Positions 1 to 8,933 are shown, numbered from the stretch's first letter. The stretch: 64,000 nucleotides of DNA from an uncultured Clostridia bacterium (GCA_946411835.1 CAMKFK010000003.1:1-64000); one strand, 5' to 3'. The notes: generated by a model from the letters alone, not told the origin. Numbers and translations are program-made.

Positions 1-38
1 AGTGTTACCGGTCGTAGTTGGATTATCAATTGTTTTAT

Positions 39-680
39 TTAGAGTTTAGTATGAGTCGCCAGATTGATGCGCAGGATCTGGCGCAGGCGGCGCTTTTCCC
101 GGTAGCCGAAGGGCACCGCGATGGACAGCTCAATCAAAACCGTCAGCAAAACGCGAAACAGCAGCCCCCACAGCTCTTTCCCGCAGTTCCAGCTTTTTAC
201 AACGGGCACGACGCCGCCGTCCGCCTTGCGCAGATCGGCGGCGAAGGCGCTGTGGAAGGCGTAGCGCTCGACCGGCTCGCTGACGACGTACTCGCCGCTG
301 TCCGGGAAATAGAGCGCGAGCTTGAACCGCTGCGGCGGGAAATACGTCCAGCTGACGCTTCCGTCGCCCTCGCCCGAGACCCGGAATTGCAGGAAGTAAT
401 AGCCGTCCGCGTCCTGATAATGGTAGAATGCGCGCCACGCGGGATCGGCCTCCAGCTGAGCAGCCTCCTCCGGCGGGACCTTGTCGTATTTTTCAAAGAC
501 AGCGTACGGCCCCGTGCTGTCCGCAGACGAGAGCAGGGTGGCGTACCACGTCCGGTCGCCGACGCCCTTGAGCGTCACGGTGACGGAGGGCTTCGGTCCG
601 CTGTCCGCGCAGGCATAGACGCACAGCAGCGTCAGCGCGGCGCAGAGGCAAAGCAGAAATCGCGGCAATTTTCGCTTCAT
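39..680 (-). CDS. Putative membrane lipoprotein, apparently truncated at its C-terminus
   Basis: 213 residues, read from an ATG at 680 that follows a strong GGGGGAGG ribosome binding site; the longer open frame to 758 has no such site. Residues 1-24 form a signal peptide ending in a lipobox-like VYAC. The middle is a soluble domain of unknown function rich in aromatic residues. A hydrophobic helix lies near residues 170-195, followed by a basic stretch and an abrupt end. Ending just after one membrane helix, at an AT-rich stretch (bases 1-50), suggests that a longer membrane protein lost its tail. It lies 74 bases downstream of the oxidoreductase gene on the same strand and may be cotranscribed with it. 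Function unknown. Confidence 0.6.
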   Translation of the reverse strand: MKRKLPRFLLCLCAALTLLCVYACADSGPKPSVTVTLKGVGDRTWYATLLSSADSTGPYAVFEKYDKVPPEEAAQLEADPAWRAFYHYQDADGYYFLQFRVSGEGDGSVSWTYFPPQRFKLALYFPDSGEYVVSEPVERYAFHSAFAADLRKADGGVVPVVKSWNCGKELWGLLFRVLLTVLIELSIAVPFGYREKRRLRQILRINLATHTKL

Positions 681-754
681 GGAAGTTCCTCCCCCCTCGT
701 TTGTTCTGTCTCTTTTGACGATTGGGTTTGGAAAAAGTTCCCGTTTCGTAAGAA

Positions 755-2188
755 TCAAAGCTCCGTCGCGTCAAATTGCTTCAGCGCCGCCCTGGCGGGA
801 TGGTAGAGCCGTCGGCCGGTGTAGTCGAAGCGCGAGCCGTGGCAGGGGCAGTCCCATGTTTTATCGTCGTCGTTCCACGCCAACGCGCAGCCGCGATGGG
901 GACACACGGGGGAGACGGCGTAGAGCCGCCCCTGCTCGTCGCGATAGACGCCGCGCGGCGCCCCGTGCCAGCGCACGATGCCGCCGTGCCCCGGCTCAAT
1001 GTCGTCCACCGTCTGCTGGATGGGCTGGTAAAGCCGTTTCGCCCTTCCGTGCACGGCGTAGAGCGCGCCCTCCATCATCGCCTCAATGGAGGCGGAGGGG
1101 AAAAAGCGGTCGGGGGAAAAGGCGTCGGCGTAGGGGTACTCGTTGCCCAGAAGCTCCGCTGTCAGCAGCGTCGCGGCGACCATGCTGTTGCTCAGCCCCC
1201 AGCGCCCGAAGCCCGCCGCAATGTGCAGGTGCGGCGTTACGGCGCTATAGCGCCCGATGTAGGGCAGGCCGTCCATCGTCACGCAGTCCTGTGCCGACCA
1301 GGCGCGCGTCTCCCGCGCCTCCGGGAACCACAGCCGCGCCTGCCGCCGTAGGTTTTCGTAGCTGTCGCCCCGGTTTTCGCCGCAGCGGTGCAGCCCGCCG
1401 CTCAGGACCAGCTCGTCGCCGCGCTGCTGGAGGCTCCAGCCCCGCGTGTCCGCGTCGAGGTACCAGCCGTCAATGCGCGGCGCGCCCGCCAGCGAAAGCA
1501 GGTACGCCTGCTCCTGGCGGAGCTTCAGGCGATAGAAGCCCCAGCGCTCCAGCATTGGATAGCGCGTGGCGACGACGACCTCCCCCGCCTCCACCGTGCC
1601 GCCGTCGCAGCGCACGAACCGCCCGTGAATGTCGCGCACGGGCGTCCGCTCGCAGACGGTCAGCCCGTCGAGCAGCGCGCGGAGCAGCGGCAGCGGCTCA
1701 AAGCTCGCCTGTCCCGTGAAGCACAGCGCCTCGCGGACGGAAAAGGGCAGGTCCTTGACCGCCTGCAGCTCCGCCGGCGCGCCAAGGCGGAGCGCCGCGA
1801 GATATTCCCCCTCGAGGTCCGGGCCGTTCGGCGCTGTGTAGACGCGCGAGGTCTGTTCCGTCCAGCCGCAGTCCACGCCCAGCCGCGCGATGAGCGCGCG
1901 GTACCGCTCCACCGCGTGAAGCTGCGCCGCAACGTACTGCCGCGCGAGATGCTCGCCGAAATCGCGGATCAGCCGCTCGCAGAACACGCCGTGCTGGGCG
2001 GAGAGCCGCGCCGTGGCGTGGGCGGTTGCCCCTCCGGCGAGACGCGCCTCCTCCAGCAGTACGACGCGAAGCCCCGCTTCCCGGAGCGCGTGGGCGGTCA
2101 GGATGCCCGCCATGCCGCCGCCGATGACGGCAACGTCGGCGATCAGGTTTTCCCGCAGCGGTGGGAATGAGGGCAAGACAGTGTTCAT
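755..2188 (-). CDS. FAD-dependent oxidoreductase with C-terminal Rieske [2Fe-2S] domain
   Basis: 477 residues. The N-terminus holds the dinucleotide-binding glycine motif GGGMAG (residues 23-28) of the DAO/glycine-oxidase fold, which binds FAD and oxidises amines or amino acids. The last 80 residues form a Rieske domain with CPH (C429, H431) and CPCH (C447, H450), the four ligands of a 2Fe-2S cluster. This two-domain layout is known in many Bacillota and Bacteroidota proteins whose substrate is unproven. No signal peptide is visible, so it is probably cytoplasmic. A GGGAGG site precedes the ATG. It is transcribed away from the CAP gene. Confidence 0.9.
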   Translation of the reverse strand: MNTVLPSFPPLRENLIADVAVIGGGMAGILTAHALREAGLRVVLLEEARLAGGATAHATARLSAQHGVFCERLIRDFGEHLARQYVAAQLHAVERYRALIARLGVDCGWTEQTSRVYTAPNGPDLEGEYLAALRLGAPAELQAVKDLPFSVREALCFTGQASFEPLPLLRALLDGLTVCERTPVRDIHGRFVRCDGGTVEAGEVVVATRYPMLERWGFYRLKLRQEQAYLLSLAGAPRIDGWYLDADTRGWSLQQRGDELVLSGGLHRCGENRGDSYENLRRQARLWFPEARETRAWSAQDCVTMDGLPYIGRYSAVTPHLHIAAGFGRWGLSNSMVAATLLTAELLGNEYPYADAFSPDRFFPSASIEAMMEGALYAVHGRAKRLYQPIQQTVDDIEPGHGGIVRWHGAPRGVYRDEQGRLYAVSPVCPHRGCALAWNDDDKTWDCPCHGSRFDYTGRRLYHPARAALKQFDATEL

Positions 2189-2233
2189 AGGCGACCTCCC
2201 AAGACGTTTTTCCTATTGTGTCCCGCCGCGCGA

Positions 2234-2262
2234 TTGGATATACATGGCGGCGCTGGTATAAT
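2234..2262 (+). promoter_or_regulatory. Sigma-A type promoter for the CAP-domain gene
   Basis: TTGGAT (2234-2239) and TATAAT (2257-2262) are separated by 17 bases, 61 bases upstream of the CAP start codon. Confidence 0.6.
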
Positions 2263-2323
2263 CTGTTCCTTGCCAAACGGTTACAAATCGGTTACAATTT
2301 GACGTGAAAGGGAGGTAATACCG

Positions 2324-2998
2324 ATGAAACAAAGACTTTCCAGCGCCATTTTGGCAATCGCCCTCGTGCTCTCGATGAGCGTGCCGACCTACGCGGCGTC
2401 GTGGCGCGTCCCGGCCTGCACAGGCGACAGCGGCAGCATCATCCGCCAGCTGCTGTGCCGCTGCTTCGGCTGGTGCGACGACCTGACACTCGAAGCGCCC
2501 GCCAAGCCAGAGACACCCGCCAAGCCAGAGACACCCGCCAAGCCAGAGACACCCGCCAAGCCGGAAACGCCCGCCAAGCCGGAGACGTCCGCCAGGCCGG
2601 AGACGCAGGAGGTGCAGACCGGAGCGAGCGCCTACGAGCGGGAGGTGATCCGGCTCGTGAACGCGGAGCGGGCGAAGCAGGGGCTCGCGCCGCTGACAGA
2701 GGACGCCGCGCTGACGCGCACCGCTCGCATGAAGTCGCGGGACATGCACGACAACCGCTACTTCGACCACAACAGCCCCACCTACGGCACGCCCTTCCAG
2801 CTCATGCGCGCGCAGGGCGTCAGCTATCGCACGGCGGGGGAGAACATCGCCATGGGCTACGCCACGCCGGAGGCGGTCGTGCGCGCGTGGATGAACTCAT
2901 CGGGGCACCGCGCGAACATCCTCAACGCCTCGTACACACGCATCGGCGTCGGCTACGTCGCGGACGGCAGCTACTGGACGCAGCACTTCGCCGGATAA
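2324..2998 (+). CDS. Secreted CAP/SCP-domain protein (YkwD-like)
   Basis: 224 residues. A signal peptide spans residues 1-25 (cleavage near TYAA). A short cysteine-containing segment follows, then a proline/lysine/glutamate linker built from six PAKPET-like repeats (about residues 59-94), then a C-terminal CAP domain (about 105-224). The CAP core shows the alpha-helical start with LVNAERAKQGLAPL, the HNSP and GENIA motifs and the SSGHRANILN signature. In spore formers such proteins (SafA/YkwD-like) are exported, with mostly unknown activity. The gene has its own promoter, a GGGAGG site 9 bases before the ATG, and a strong terminator directly at its stop codon, so it is monocistronic. Confidence 0.9.
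   Translation: MKQRLSSAILAIALVLSMSVPTYAASWRVPACTGDSGSIIRQLLCRCFGWCDDLTLEAPAKPETPAKPETPAKPETPAKPETPAKPETSARPETQEVQTGASAYEREVIRLVNAERAKQGLAPLTEDAALTRTARMKSRDMHDNRYFDHNSPTYGTPFQLMRAQGVSYRTAGENIAMGYATPEAVVRAWMNSSGHRANILNASYTRIGVGYVADGSYWTQHFAG
2498..2605 (+). repeat. Six tandem 18-base repeats inside the CAP gene
   Basis: The unit cccgccaagccagagaca repeats in frame. The first three copies are nearly identical and the last three have drifted. It encodes the PAKPET linker; the near-identical copies suggest recent slippage expansion. Confidence 0.9.
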
Positions 2999-3032
2999 CA
3001 ATCAGGAGCGGCTTTCGCCGCTCCTGATTGTT
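2997..3032. terminator. Bidirectional terminator between the CAP gene and obgE
   Basis: A perfect 16-base stem (2997-3012 with 3017-3032) around a TTTC loop overlaps the stop codons of both convergent genes and starts with AA and ends with TT on each strand. Confidence 0.8.
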
Positions 3033-4311
3033 ATCTTTGGTATTCAAACTGCAAGCCGTAGAGATCGACGGTGTCGCCGTCGCGGACGCCCTGCTCCTCC
3101 AGCTGCGCGAACACGCCGTTGTCGCGCAGGGTTTTGTCGAAAAACATCCGGCTCTCGTAGTCGGAGAAGTTGACGTTCCCCATCAGCCGCTCCAGCCACC
3201 GGCCGGTGACGTACCATGTCCCGTCCTCGCAGACGATGTCCAGCGGCTCGTCCGCCTCGATGACGGGCGGCTTGGGGACGTAGGTTGCCTCGTACACGGT
3301 GACGGGCGGCAGCTCGGCGAGCTGTTCCGCGATGGCTTGCACCAGCTCGCGCGTACCCGTGTGGCTGGCGGCGGAGAGGGCGAAGAGAGGATAGCCCAGC
3401 GGCTCGACGTGGGCGCGCAGGGCGTCGAGCAGGCTCTCGTCCGCCATGATGTCGAGCTTGTTCGCCACGACAATCTGCGCGCGCCCGGCGAGCTCCGGCG
3501 ACCACTGCGCCAACTCCGCGTTGATGGCGTCGAAGTCCGCGACGGGGTCGCGCCCCTCGCTGCCCGACACGTCCACCACGTGGACGAGCAGGCGGCAGCG
3601 GTCCACATGGCGCAGGAAATCGTGCCCCAGCCCTGCGCCCTCGCTGGCGCCTTCGATGATGCCGGGGATGTCCGCGAGCACGAAGCTCGTCTCCTCGTTG
3701 ACGTAGACCACGCCGAGGTTGGGGAACAGCGTCGTAAAGTGGTAGTTGGCGATCTTGGGCTGCGCCTTGCTGACGACGGACAGAAGCGTCGATTTGCCGA
3801 CGTTCGGGAAGCCGATGAGCCCCACGTCCGCCAGCAGCTTGAGCTCGAGCACGACGTCGTGCGCCTCGCCGTCGAGCCCCGCCTTGGCGAAGCGGGGCAC
3901 CTGACGGGTGGGGGTGGCGAAATGGGCGTTGCCCCAGCCGCCGCGTCCGCCCCTGCACAGGACGAAGGGCTCGCCGTCGGACATATCCTTGATGATCTCG
4001 TTGCTCTCCGCGTCGCGCACGAGCGTGCCGCGCGGGACGCGGATGACGAGCGCCTTGCCGCCGCGCCCGTTCCTGCGGGAGCCCTGCCCGTCCGCGCCGT
4101 TCTCGGCGACGTATTTGCGTTTGTAGCGGAAGTCCATCAGCGTGGACATATTGTCGTCCACCTGCAGAACGACGTCGCCGCCCGCGCCGCCGTCCCCGCC
4201 GTCGGGACCGCCCGCCGCGACGTATTTCTCGCGGTGGAAGGCGACCGCGCCGTTGCCGCCCTTACCCGCGCGCACGCTGATGCGCGCGGTGTCGATGAAT
4301 GCTGCTGCCAT
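3031..4311 (-). CDS. obgE: Obg family GTPase, ribosome assembly
   Basis: 426 residues. Residues 1-158 are the glycine-rich Obg fold, followed by a G domain with G1 GFPNVGKST, G3 DIPG and G4 NKLD, and a C-terminal OCT domain (about 350-426) ending in a typical acidic and aromatic tail. The protein binds the 50S subunit and (p)ppGpp. The ATG at 4311 was chosen because the Obg fold starts there (MAAAFIDTARISV) and an AGGTATCCCCC-like site precedes it; the frame upstream to 4422 runs through a terminator hairpin. It is the last gene of the rplU-prp-rpmA-obgE block. Confidence 0.97.
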   Translation of the reverse strand: MAAAFIDTARISVRAGKGGNGAVAFHREKYVAAGGPDGGDGGAGGDVVLQVDDNMSTLMDFRYKRKYVAENGADGQGSRRNGRGGKALVIRVPRGTLVRDAESNEIIKDMSDGEPFVLCRGGRGGWGNAHFATPTRQVPRFAKAGLDGEAHDVVLELKLLADVGLIGFPNVGKSTLLSVVSKAQPKIANYHFTTLFPNLGVVYVNEETSFVLADIPGIIEGASEGAGLGHDFLRHVDRCRLLVHVVDVSGSEGRDPVADFDAINAELAQWSPELAGRAQIVVANKLDIMADESLLDALRAHVEPLGYPLFALSAASHTGTRELVQAIAEQLAELPPVTVYEATYVPKPPVIEADEPLDIVCEDGTWYVTGRWLERLMGNVNFSDYESRMFFDKTLRDNGVFAQLEEQGVRDGDTVDLYGLQFEYQR

Positions 4312-4336
4312 GGGGGATACCTCCTGAAACCTGCCA

Positions 4337-4367
4337 AAAAAAGAGGCAGCCTCGCTGCCTCTTTTTT
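4337..4367 (-). terminator. Terminator/attenuator between rpmA and obgE
   Basis: A 13-base stem (4337-4349 with 4355-4367) is flanked by A and T runs. On the minus strand it follows the rpmA stop by about 10 bases, so obgE is probably expressed by read-through or a separate promoter. Confidence 0.85.
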
Positions 4368-4375
4368 GGAATCTC

Positions 4376-4660
4376 TTACTTCTCGGCGGGGTAGACGCAA
4401 GCCTGCTTGCGGTCCTTGCCAAGACGCTCGAAGCGGAGCACGCCGCTCTCCCTGGCGTAGAGCGTGTCGTCGGAGCCGATGCCGACGTTCATGCCCGGGT
4501 GGATGCGTGTGCCGCGCTGGCGAACGAGGATGTTGCCCGCGAGGACGTACTGACCGTCGGCGCGCTTGGGTCCGAGACGCTTGGACTTGGAATCGCGACC
4601 GTTCTTGGTCGAGCCCATACCTTTTTTATGGGCGAAAAACTGAAGACCGATGTTCAGCAT
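4376..4660 (-). CDS. rpmA: 50S ribosomal protein L27 with cleavable leader
   Basis: 94 residues. The N-terminus [16 protein letters not shown] carries the Bacillota leader, which is removed after the FF-A site so that the mature protein begins near the AHKKG segment and can reach the peptidyl transferase centre. The rest matches L27 ([19 protein letters not shown]). Directly upstream lies prp, which encodes the processing protease. Confidence 0.97.
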   Translation of the reverse strand: MLNIGLQFFAHKKGMGSTKNGRDSKSKRLGPKRADGQYVLAGNILVRQRGTRIHPGMNVGIGSDDTLYARESGVLRFERLGKDRKQACVYPAEK

Positions 4661-4696
4661 GATTCGATGCCTTCCTTTCTTGCAGAATCGGGAGGA

Positions 4697-5026
4697 TCAA
4701 GCCTCCAAAACCTCGATGTTGTCCGGATACTCGTCGTGCAGCTGCGCAAAGTAGAGCATCAGACCGGACAGGAGACCCTGTACCGCGTGCTCGTCCCGTT
4801 CGGACAGACCGCCGGGAAGACGGAGCGAGACAGAGCCGGACTTTTTGCGCACCTTCACGGCGGCGGCAAGACCAAACACGTCGTTCACGGTGGCCTCGAC
4901 CAGGCGCACGGCGCTGGTCACGGCGGCGCAGACGATGTCGCTGCCCGCCTCGGCGTAGCCGCTGTGGCCGGACACGTCAAAGCCGGTGATGCGCGAGCCC
5001 TCGGTGAGAAACGCGACCGTCGTCAT
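4697..5026 (-). CDS. prp: Ribosomal-processing cysteine protease Prp
   Basis: 109 residues. The HSGYAEAGSDIVCAAVT segment carries the catalytic pair H21 and C33 known for the family. It cleaves the L27 leader before assembly of the 50S subunit. Its ATG overlaps the rplU stop codon by one base (TGATG), indicating translational coupling, and rpmA follows after a short gap: the canonical order for Bacillota. Confidence 0.95.
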   Translation of the reverse strand: MTTVAFLTEGSRITGFDVSGHSGYAEAGSDIVCAAVTSAVRLVEATVNDVFGLAAAVKVRKKSGSVSLRLPGGLSERDEHAVQGLLSGLMLYFAQLHDEYPDNIEVLEA

Positions 5027-5337
5027 CAGACGCTGATCTTGGCGATCTCGACCTTGGTGTAGGGCTGGCGATGACCCTGGCGCTTGCGGTAGCCCTTCTT
5101 GGGCAGATACTTGAAGACACGAATCTTCTTGCCCTTGCCGTTCTTGACGACCTTCGCGCTGACCGCCGCGCCCGCCACGGTGGGAGCGCCGAACCGGGTG
5201 TTCTCACCGTCCACGATGGCGAGAACCTGGTCAAACGTCACTTCGTCTCCCGCCTCGGCGGGGAGCTTCTCGATAAACAGCGTGTCGCCCTCCGCGACGT
5301 TGTACTGCTTACCGCCGGTAACAATGATAGCCTGCAT
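5026..5337 (-). CDS. rplU: 50S ribosomal protein L21
   Basis: 103 residues, starting [12 protein letters not shown] at 5337, preceded by AAAGAGGTG; an in-frame ATG nine bases upstream lacks this spacing. It has the L21 beta barrel and the basic C-terminal [14 protein letters not shown] motif. It binds 23S rRNA. It is the first gene of the operon, behind a leader and a near-perfect promoter. Confidence 0.97.
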   Translation of the reverse strand: MQAIIVTGGKQYNVAEGDTLFIEKLPAEAGDEVTFDQVLAIVDGENTRFGAPTVAGAAVSAKVVKNGKGKKIRVFKYLPKKGYRKRQGHRQPYTKVEIAKISV

Positions 5338-5425
5338 GTGTTGCACCTCTTTCCTTTATTACGGACTCGCTGTCGGGGGCGGTCAGCCGGGCTGACGCTT
5401 TGTGCCCATTCAAAGCGGCTTATCC
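5338..5425 (-). promoter_or_regulatory. 5' leader of the rplU operon (possible L21 leader RNA)
   Basis: About 85 transcribed bases precede rplU and contain a clear hairpin (GTCAGCC/GGCTGAC around 5381-5396). L21 leader elements are known in Bacillota at this place. I see the hairpin and the position but did not match the full consensus. Confidence 0.45.
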
Positions 5426-5454
5426 AGTATAATGGCGGAAAACCGGGTTGTCAA
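5426..5454 (-). promoter_or_regulatory. Sigma-A promoter of the rplU operon
   Basis: Read on the minus strand: consensus TTGACA (5454-5449), a 17-base spacer and TATACT (5431-5426). Confidence 0.85.
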
Positions 5455-5513
5455 GTATTTTTTTGCGAAACCGGAGCAAATTGTTTTGGTTCCGCAAAAG
5501 AAACGGAATCCGC

Positions 5514-5542
5514 TTGCTTTATCCGGCTTGCGTGGCTATAAT
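5514..5542 (+). promoter_or_regulatory. Sigma-A promoter of the nicotinate phosphoribosyltransferase gene
   Basis: TTGCTT (5514-5519), 17 bases, TATAAT (5537-5542); it diverges from the rplU promoter. Confidence 0.75.
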
Positions 5543-5591
5543 ACAATAGAATACAGGCATGATATGCCGGGAGAGAGAAAGGTTTTGAGCT

Positions 5592-7046
5592 ATGAGAACG
5601 GATGAAAAGCTGAATATGACCATGCTCTGCGACTTCTACGAGTTGACCATGGCGAACGGCTATTTTGAGAGCGGCATGGCGAACCGCATCACCTACTTTG
5701 ACGCGTTCTTCCGCTCTGTGCCCGACAAGGGCGGCTTTGCCATCACGGCGGGTCTGGAGCAGCTGATCGACTACATTGAGGATCTGCACTTCACCGACGA
5801 GGATATCGAATATCTGCGCGGCAGGAAGCTGTTCAGCGAGGCGTTTCTCGCCTACCTCAAGGATTTCCGGTTTACCGGCGACATCTGGGCGGTCCCCGAG
5901 GGTACGCCCGTGTTTCCGAGGGAGCCGATGGTCACGGTGCGCGCCCGCGCCATTGAGGCGCAGCTCATCGAGACCTTCACGCTGCTGACCCTCAACCACC
6001 AGAGCCTCATCGCAACCAAGGCGAACCGCATAGTCCGCGCGGCGAAGGGCAAGGCGGTGATGGAGTTCGGCTCCCGCCGCGCCCAGGGCAGCGCCGCCGC
6101 CATCGACGGCGCGCGCGCCGCCTACATCGCCGGCTGCGTCGGCACCGCCTGCACCATCTCCGACCAGCTCTACGGTACGCCCGCACTGGGCACGATGGCG
6201 CACGCATGGGTCCAGATGTTTGACTCCGAGTACGAGGCGTTCAAGACCTACTGTGAGCTGTACCCCACCAACGCGACGCTTCTGGTGGACACCTACAACA
6301 CGCTCAAGTCCGGCATCCCCAACGCCATTCGCGTGTTCGACGAGGTGCTCAGGCCCAAGGGCATCACCAGCTGCGGCATCCGGCTCGACTCCGGCGACAT
6401 CGCATATCTGACGCGCGAGGCGCGCAAGATGCTGGACGAGGCGGGTTGGGAGACCTGCAAGATTACCGTATCCAATTCGCTCGACGAGTATCTGATCCGC
6501 GACCTGTGGATTCAGGACGCGAAGATCGACGCTTTCGGCGTGGGCGAGCGCCTCATCACCGCCAGGAGCGAGCCGGTTTTCGGCTGCGTGTACAAGCTCG
6601 TCGCCGTGGAGGAAGCGGACGGCACGGTCGTTCCCAAGATCAAGATCAGCGAGAACGTGGGCAAGATCACCACGCCGCACTTCAAGAAGCTCTACCGCCT
6701 CATCGGGCGCGACACCGGCAAGGCGATTGCCGACTATCTCACGGTGTACGACGAAACCGTGGATGACGGCGGAACGCTGGAGATATTTGACCCCAACGCG
6801 ACGTGGAAGCGCAAAGCGGTCTATGACTTTGAGGCGCGCGAGCTGCAGGTCCCCATCTATCAGGGCGGCAAGCTGGTGTACCGGCGTCCCACGCTCGACG
6901 AGATCAAGGCGTACTGCAGGGAGCAGGTGGATACGCTTTGGGACGAGTATAAGCGCTTTGAAAACCCGCAGACCTACAAGGTGGACCTGTCTCAGAAGCT
7001 CTATGACGTGCGCCAGGAGCTGCTGCACGCCAACAGCGATTATTGA
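5592..7046 (+). CDS. pncB: Nicotinate phosphoribosyltransferase
   Basis: 484 residues. It makes nicotinate mononucleotide from nicotinate and PRPP with ATP hydrolysis, the first step of NAD salvage. The N-terminal LCDFYELTMANGYF and the central segments LLTLNHQS, EFGSRRAQG and VDTYNTLKSG are typical of the long Gram-positive NAPRTase branch. The length fits this branch. Own promoter; the cardiolipin synthase gene starts 20 bases downstream and is probably cotranscribed. Confidence 0.95.
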   Translation: MRTDEKLNMTMLCDFYELTMANGYFESGMANRITYFDAFFRSVPDKGGFAITAGLEQLIDYIEDLHFTDEDIEYLRGRKLFSEAFLAYLKDFRFTGDIWAVPEGTPVFPREPMVTVRARAIEAQLIETFTLLTLNHQSLIATKANRIVRAAKGKAVMEFGSRRAQGSAAAIDGARAAYIAGCVGTACTISDQLYGTPALGTMAHAWVQMFDSEYEAFKTYCELYPTNATLLVDTYNTLKSGIPNAIRVFDEVLRPKGITSCGIRLDSGDIAYLTREARKMLDEAGWETCKITVSNSLDEYLIRDLWIQDAKIDAFGVGERLITARSEPVFGCVYKLVAVEEADGTVVPKIKISENVGKITTPHFKKLYRLIGRDTGKAIADYLTVYDETVDDGGTLEIFDPNATWKRKAVYDFEARELQVPIYQGGKLVYRRPTLDEIKAYCREQVDTLWDEYKRFENPQTYKVDLSQKLYDVRQELLHANSDY

Positions 7047-7066
7047 TTGAACGGAGAGGAGCAAGT

Positions 7067-8620
7067 ATGAAGGGCTTCCGCTTGCAGCAAAGAGGCGAGC
7101 GCCGCGTTGCGGCGGCGCTTCGGCTCGCACTGGTCGCGCTGCTGCTGGCGCTGCAAATCGGGCTTATCGTGCTCCTTGCCTATCTGCTGCGGCAGTACGC
7201 GGCGATTGTCTACGCCATGCTGCAAATCGCGGGATTGATTGCCGCCGTCGGCATCTACAACCGTCGGGGCGACGCGATGTATAAGCTCACATGGATCATC
7301 CTGATCCTCACCGTGCCCGTCGTCGGGCTGATCCTCTACCTGCTTTGGGGTCAAGGCGCGGAGCAGCGCCGCCTGCGGCGCAGGAGTCCGCCCCGGCGGG
7401 ACGAGCCGGAGAGCGTGCGGATGCGCGCGGCGCTCAGCGCCGACCGTCTGGAGCGCGCCTTGCCCGCGTGGGCGCGCCTGATGCGCAGCCTGTGCCGCCG
7501 CGATTTCGCCGTTTACCAGAACACCGGCGCGGCGTACTTCTCCGAGGGCAGGGCGTTTCTGGAGGATGTGCTCAGCAGGTGCGGCGACGCCCAGCGCTTT
7601 ATCTTTCTCGAATACTTCATCCTCGCGGAGGGCAGGCTCTGGGACCGCCTGTTTGACATCCTCTGCGAGCGGGCGAGGGCGGGCGTCGAGGTGCGGGTCA
7701 TTTTTGACGATTTCGGCAACATCAAGCGCTTTCGCGGCGAGACCATCGACGCCCTGCGCGACGCGGGCGTGGAGGTCGTGGTGTTCAACCCCGTGCAGCG
7801 CTATGTCAACCGCCTCTACTTCAACTACCGCGACCACCGCAAGATCGCTTGCGTGGACGGCAACCTCGCGTGGACGGGCGGCGTGAACATAGCGGACGAG
7901 TACGCGAACCTCATCACGCGTTTCGGCTATTGGAAGGACAGCGGCGTCCGGCTCGAGGGGGACGGCGCGTGGGGGCTTACGTCGGCGTTTCTCGACATGT
8001 GGCGCTTTATCGCGGGCGAGGTCAACCACGAGCGCGACTATTACCGTCCCCACGACGGGACGCATACGGACGGATGGTGTCAGGTCTTCCGCGACGGCCC
8101 GTTCAACAATCCCGACCGTCCCGCCGAGGACGTGTACCTGCAGCTCATCTCCGGCGCGCGGCGCTTCCTGTATATCACCACGCCCTATTTCATCCCCGAC
8201 GCCGAGACGCTGCGCGCCCTCTGCCTCGCGGGCGACGGCAGGGTGGACGTGCGCCTGATGCTGCCGCATATCCCCGATCACAGGTACACCGACCTCGTGG
8301 CGGAGAGCTACTTCGGCGAGCTGCTGGAGCACGGCGTCAAGGTGTATCGCTACACACCCGGCTTTCTGCACCAGAAGGTCGTCATGGCGGACCGTGAGGT
8401 GGCGATGGTGGGCTCAGTCAACATGGACTACCGCAGCTTCCAGCTGCATTTCGAGTGCGGCGTCCTGCTCTACGGTCACCCCGCCGTGGAGGAGGTTCTG
8501 GAGGACCTGGACGGGATCGCCGCCCAAAGCCACGCCGTCACGGCGGAGGAGTGGCGGCGGCGCCCGTGGCGTCGCCGTGTGCTGGAGCCCCTGCTGCGCC
8601 TGTTCGCCATCTGGATGTAA
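7067..8620 (+). CDS. cls: Cardiolipin synthase (phospholipase D family)
   Basis: 517 residues from the ATG at 7067, which follows GGAGAGGAG. Two membrane helices near residues 23-75 (a PLDc_N-type segment) anchor it. Two phospholipase D HKD motifs follow: HRK...D around H257 and HQKVVMAD around H435. It condenses two phosphatidylglycerol molecules to cardiolipin at the membrane. Full length. A terminator follows directly. Confidence 0.95.
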   Translation: MKGFRLQQRGERRVAAALRLALVALLLALQIGLIVLLAYLLRQYAAIVYAMLQIAGLIAAVGIYNRRGDAMYKLTWIILILTVPVVGLILYLLWGQGAEQRRLRRRSPPRRDEPESVRMRAALSADRLERALPAWARLMRSLCRRDFAVYQNTGAAYFSEGRAFLEDVLSRCGDAQRFIFLEYFILAEGRLWDRLFDILCERARAGVEVRVIFDDFGNIKRFRGETIDALRDAGVEVVVFNPVQRYVNRLYFNYRDHRKIACVDGNLAWTGGVNIADEYANLITRFGYWKDSGVRLEGDGAWGLTSAFLDMWRFIAGEVNHERDYYRPHDGTHTDGWCQVFRDGPFNNPDRPAEDVYLQLISGARRFLYITTPYFIPDAETLRALCLAGDGRVDVRLMLPHIPDHRYTDLVAESYFGELLEHGVKVYRYTPGFLHQKVVMADREVAMVGSVNMDYRSFQLHFECGVLLYGHPAVEEVLEDLDGIAAQSHAVTAEEWRRRPWRRRVLEPLLRLFAIWM

Positions 8621-8627
8621 CCGCAGG

Positions 8628-8656
8628 AAGCCGCCGGCCTCGACCGGCGGCTTTTT
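8628..8656 (+). terminator. Terminator after cls
   Basis: AAGCCGCCGG (8628-8637) pairs with CCGGCGGCTT (8644-8653) around a six-base loop, followed by T residues. Confidence 0.85.
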
Positions 8657-8679
8657 CCCTGTGCGTACAGGAAAAGCGA

Positions 8680-8708
8680 TTGACAAAACGCGAAGAATTC
8701 GCTATGCT
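8680..8708 (+). promoter_or_regulatory. Promoter of the cobalamin operon
   Basis: TTGACA (8680-8685), 17 bases, TATGCT (8703-8708), just upstream of the riboswitch. Confidence 0.8.
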
Positions 8709-8723
8709 GAACACAATCAAATA

Positions 8724-8838
8724 TCAGACAGTCCTTCGCCGCCTCGGGCGGCAGGGGGAATGGGGTGCAAGGCCCCGCGAGTCGGTCACTGTGAAGCCGC
8801 TGGCGCGGATAAGTCAGAATGCCTGAGGGCTGTCGCGT
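8724..8838 (+). promoter_or_regulatory. Cobalamin riboswitch aptamer
   Basis: The conserved elements come in order: GGGAA at 8756, GGTGCAA at 8764, CCCGCGAG at 8774, TCACTGTG near 8786, and the B12-box form AAGTCAGAATGCC at 8811-8823, followed by the closing GGCTGTCGC. Together with a downstream terminator this forms a transcriptional off-switch for the cobalamin operon. Binding of a corrinoid should favour termination. Confidence 0.9.
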
Positions 8839-8902
8839 TTCTGCCGGAACCGGAAATGGCGCAAAAAGCGAAGCTGGAAGAGCTTGGCTTCTGTTGCTTT
8901 AC

Positions 8903-8933
8903 CCGTTTGCCGACCGGCAGACGGGTTTTTGGT
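8903..8933 (+). terminator. Expression-platform terminator of the cobalamin riboswitch
   Basis: An 11-base stem (8903-8913 with 8918-8928, one G-U pair), loop GACC, followed by TTTT. It lies between the aptamer and the first start codon. Confidence 0.8.

Noticed and set aside
2498-2605. Tandem repeats considered as a CRISPR array
   Set aside because: Units are 18 bases, directly adjacent without spacers, and code in frame for a PAKPET linker.
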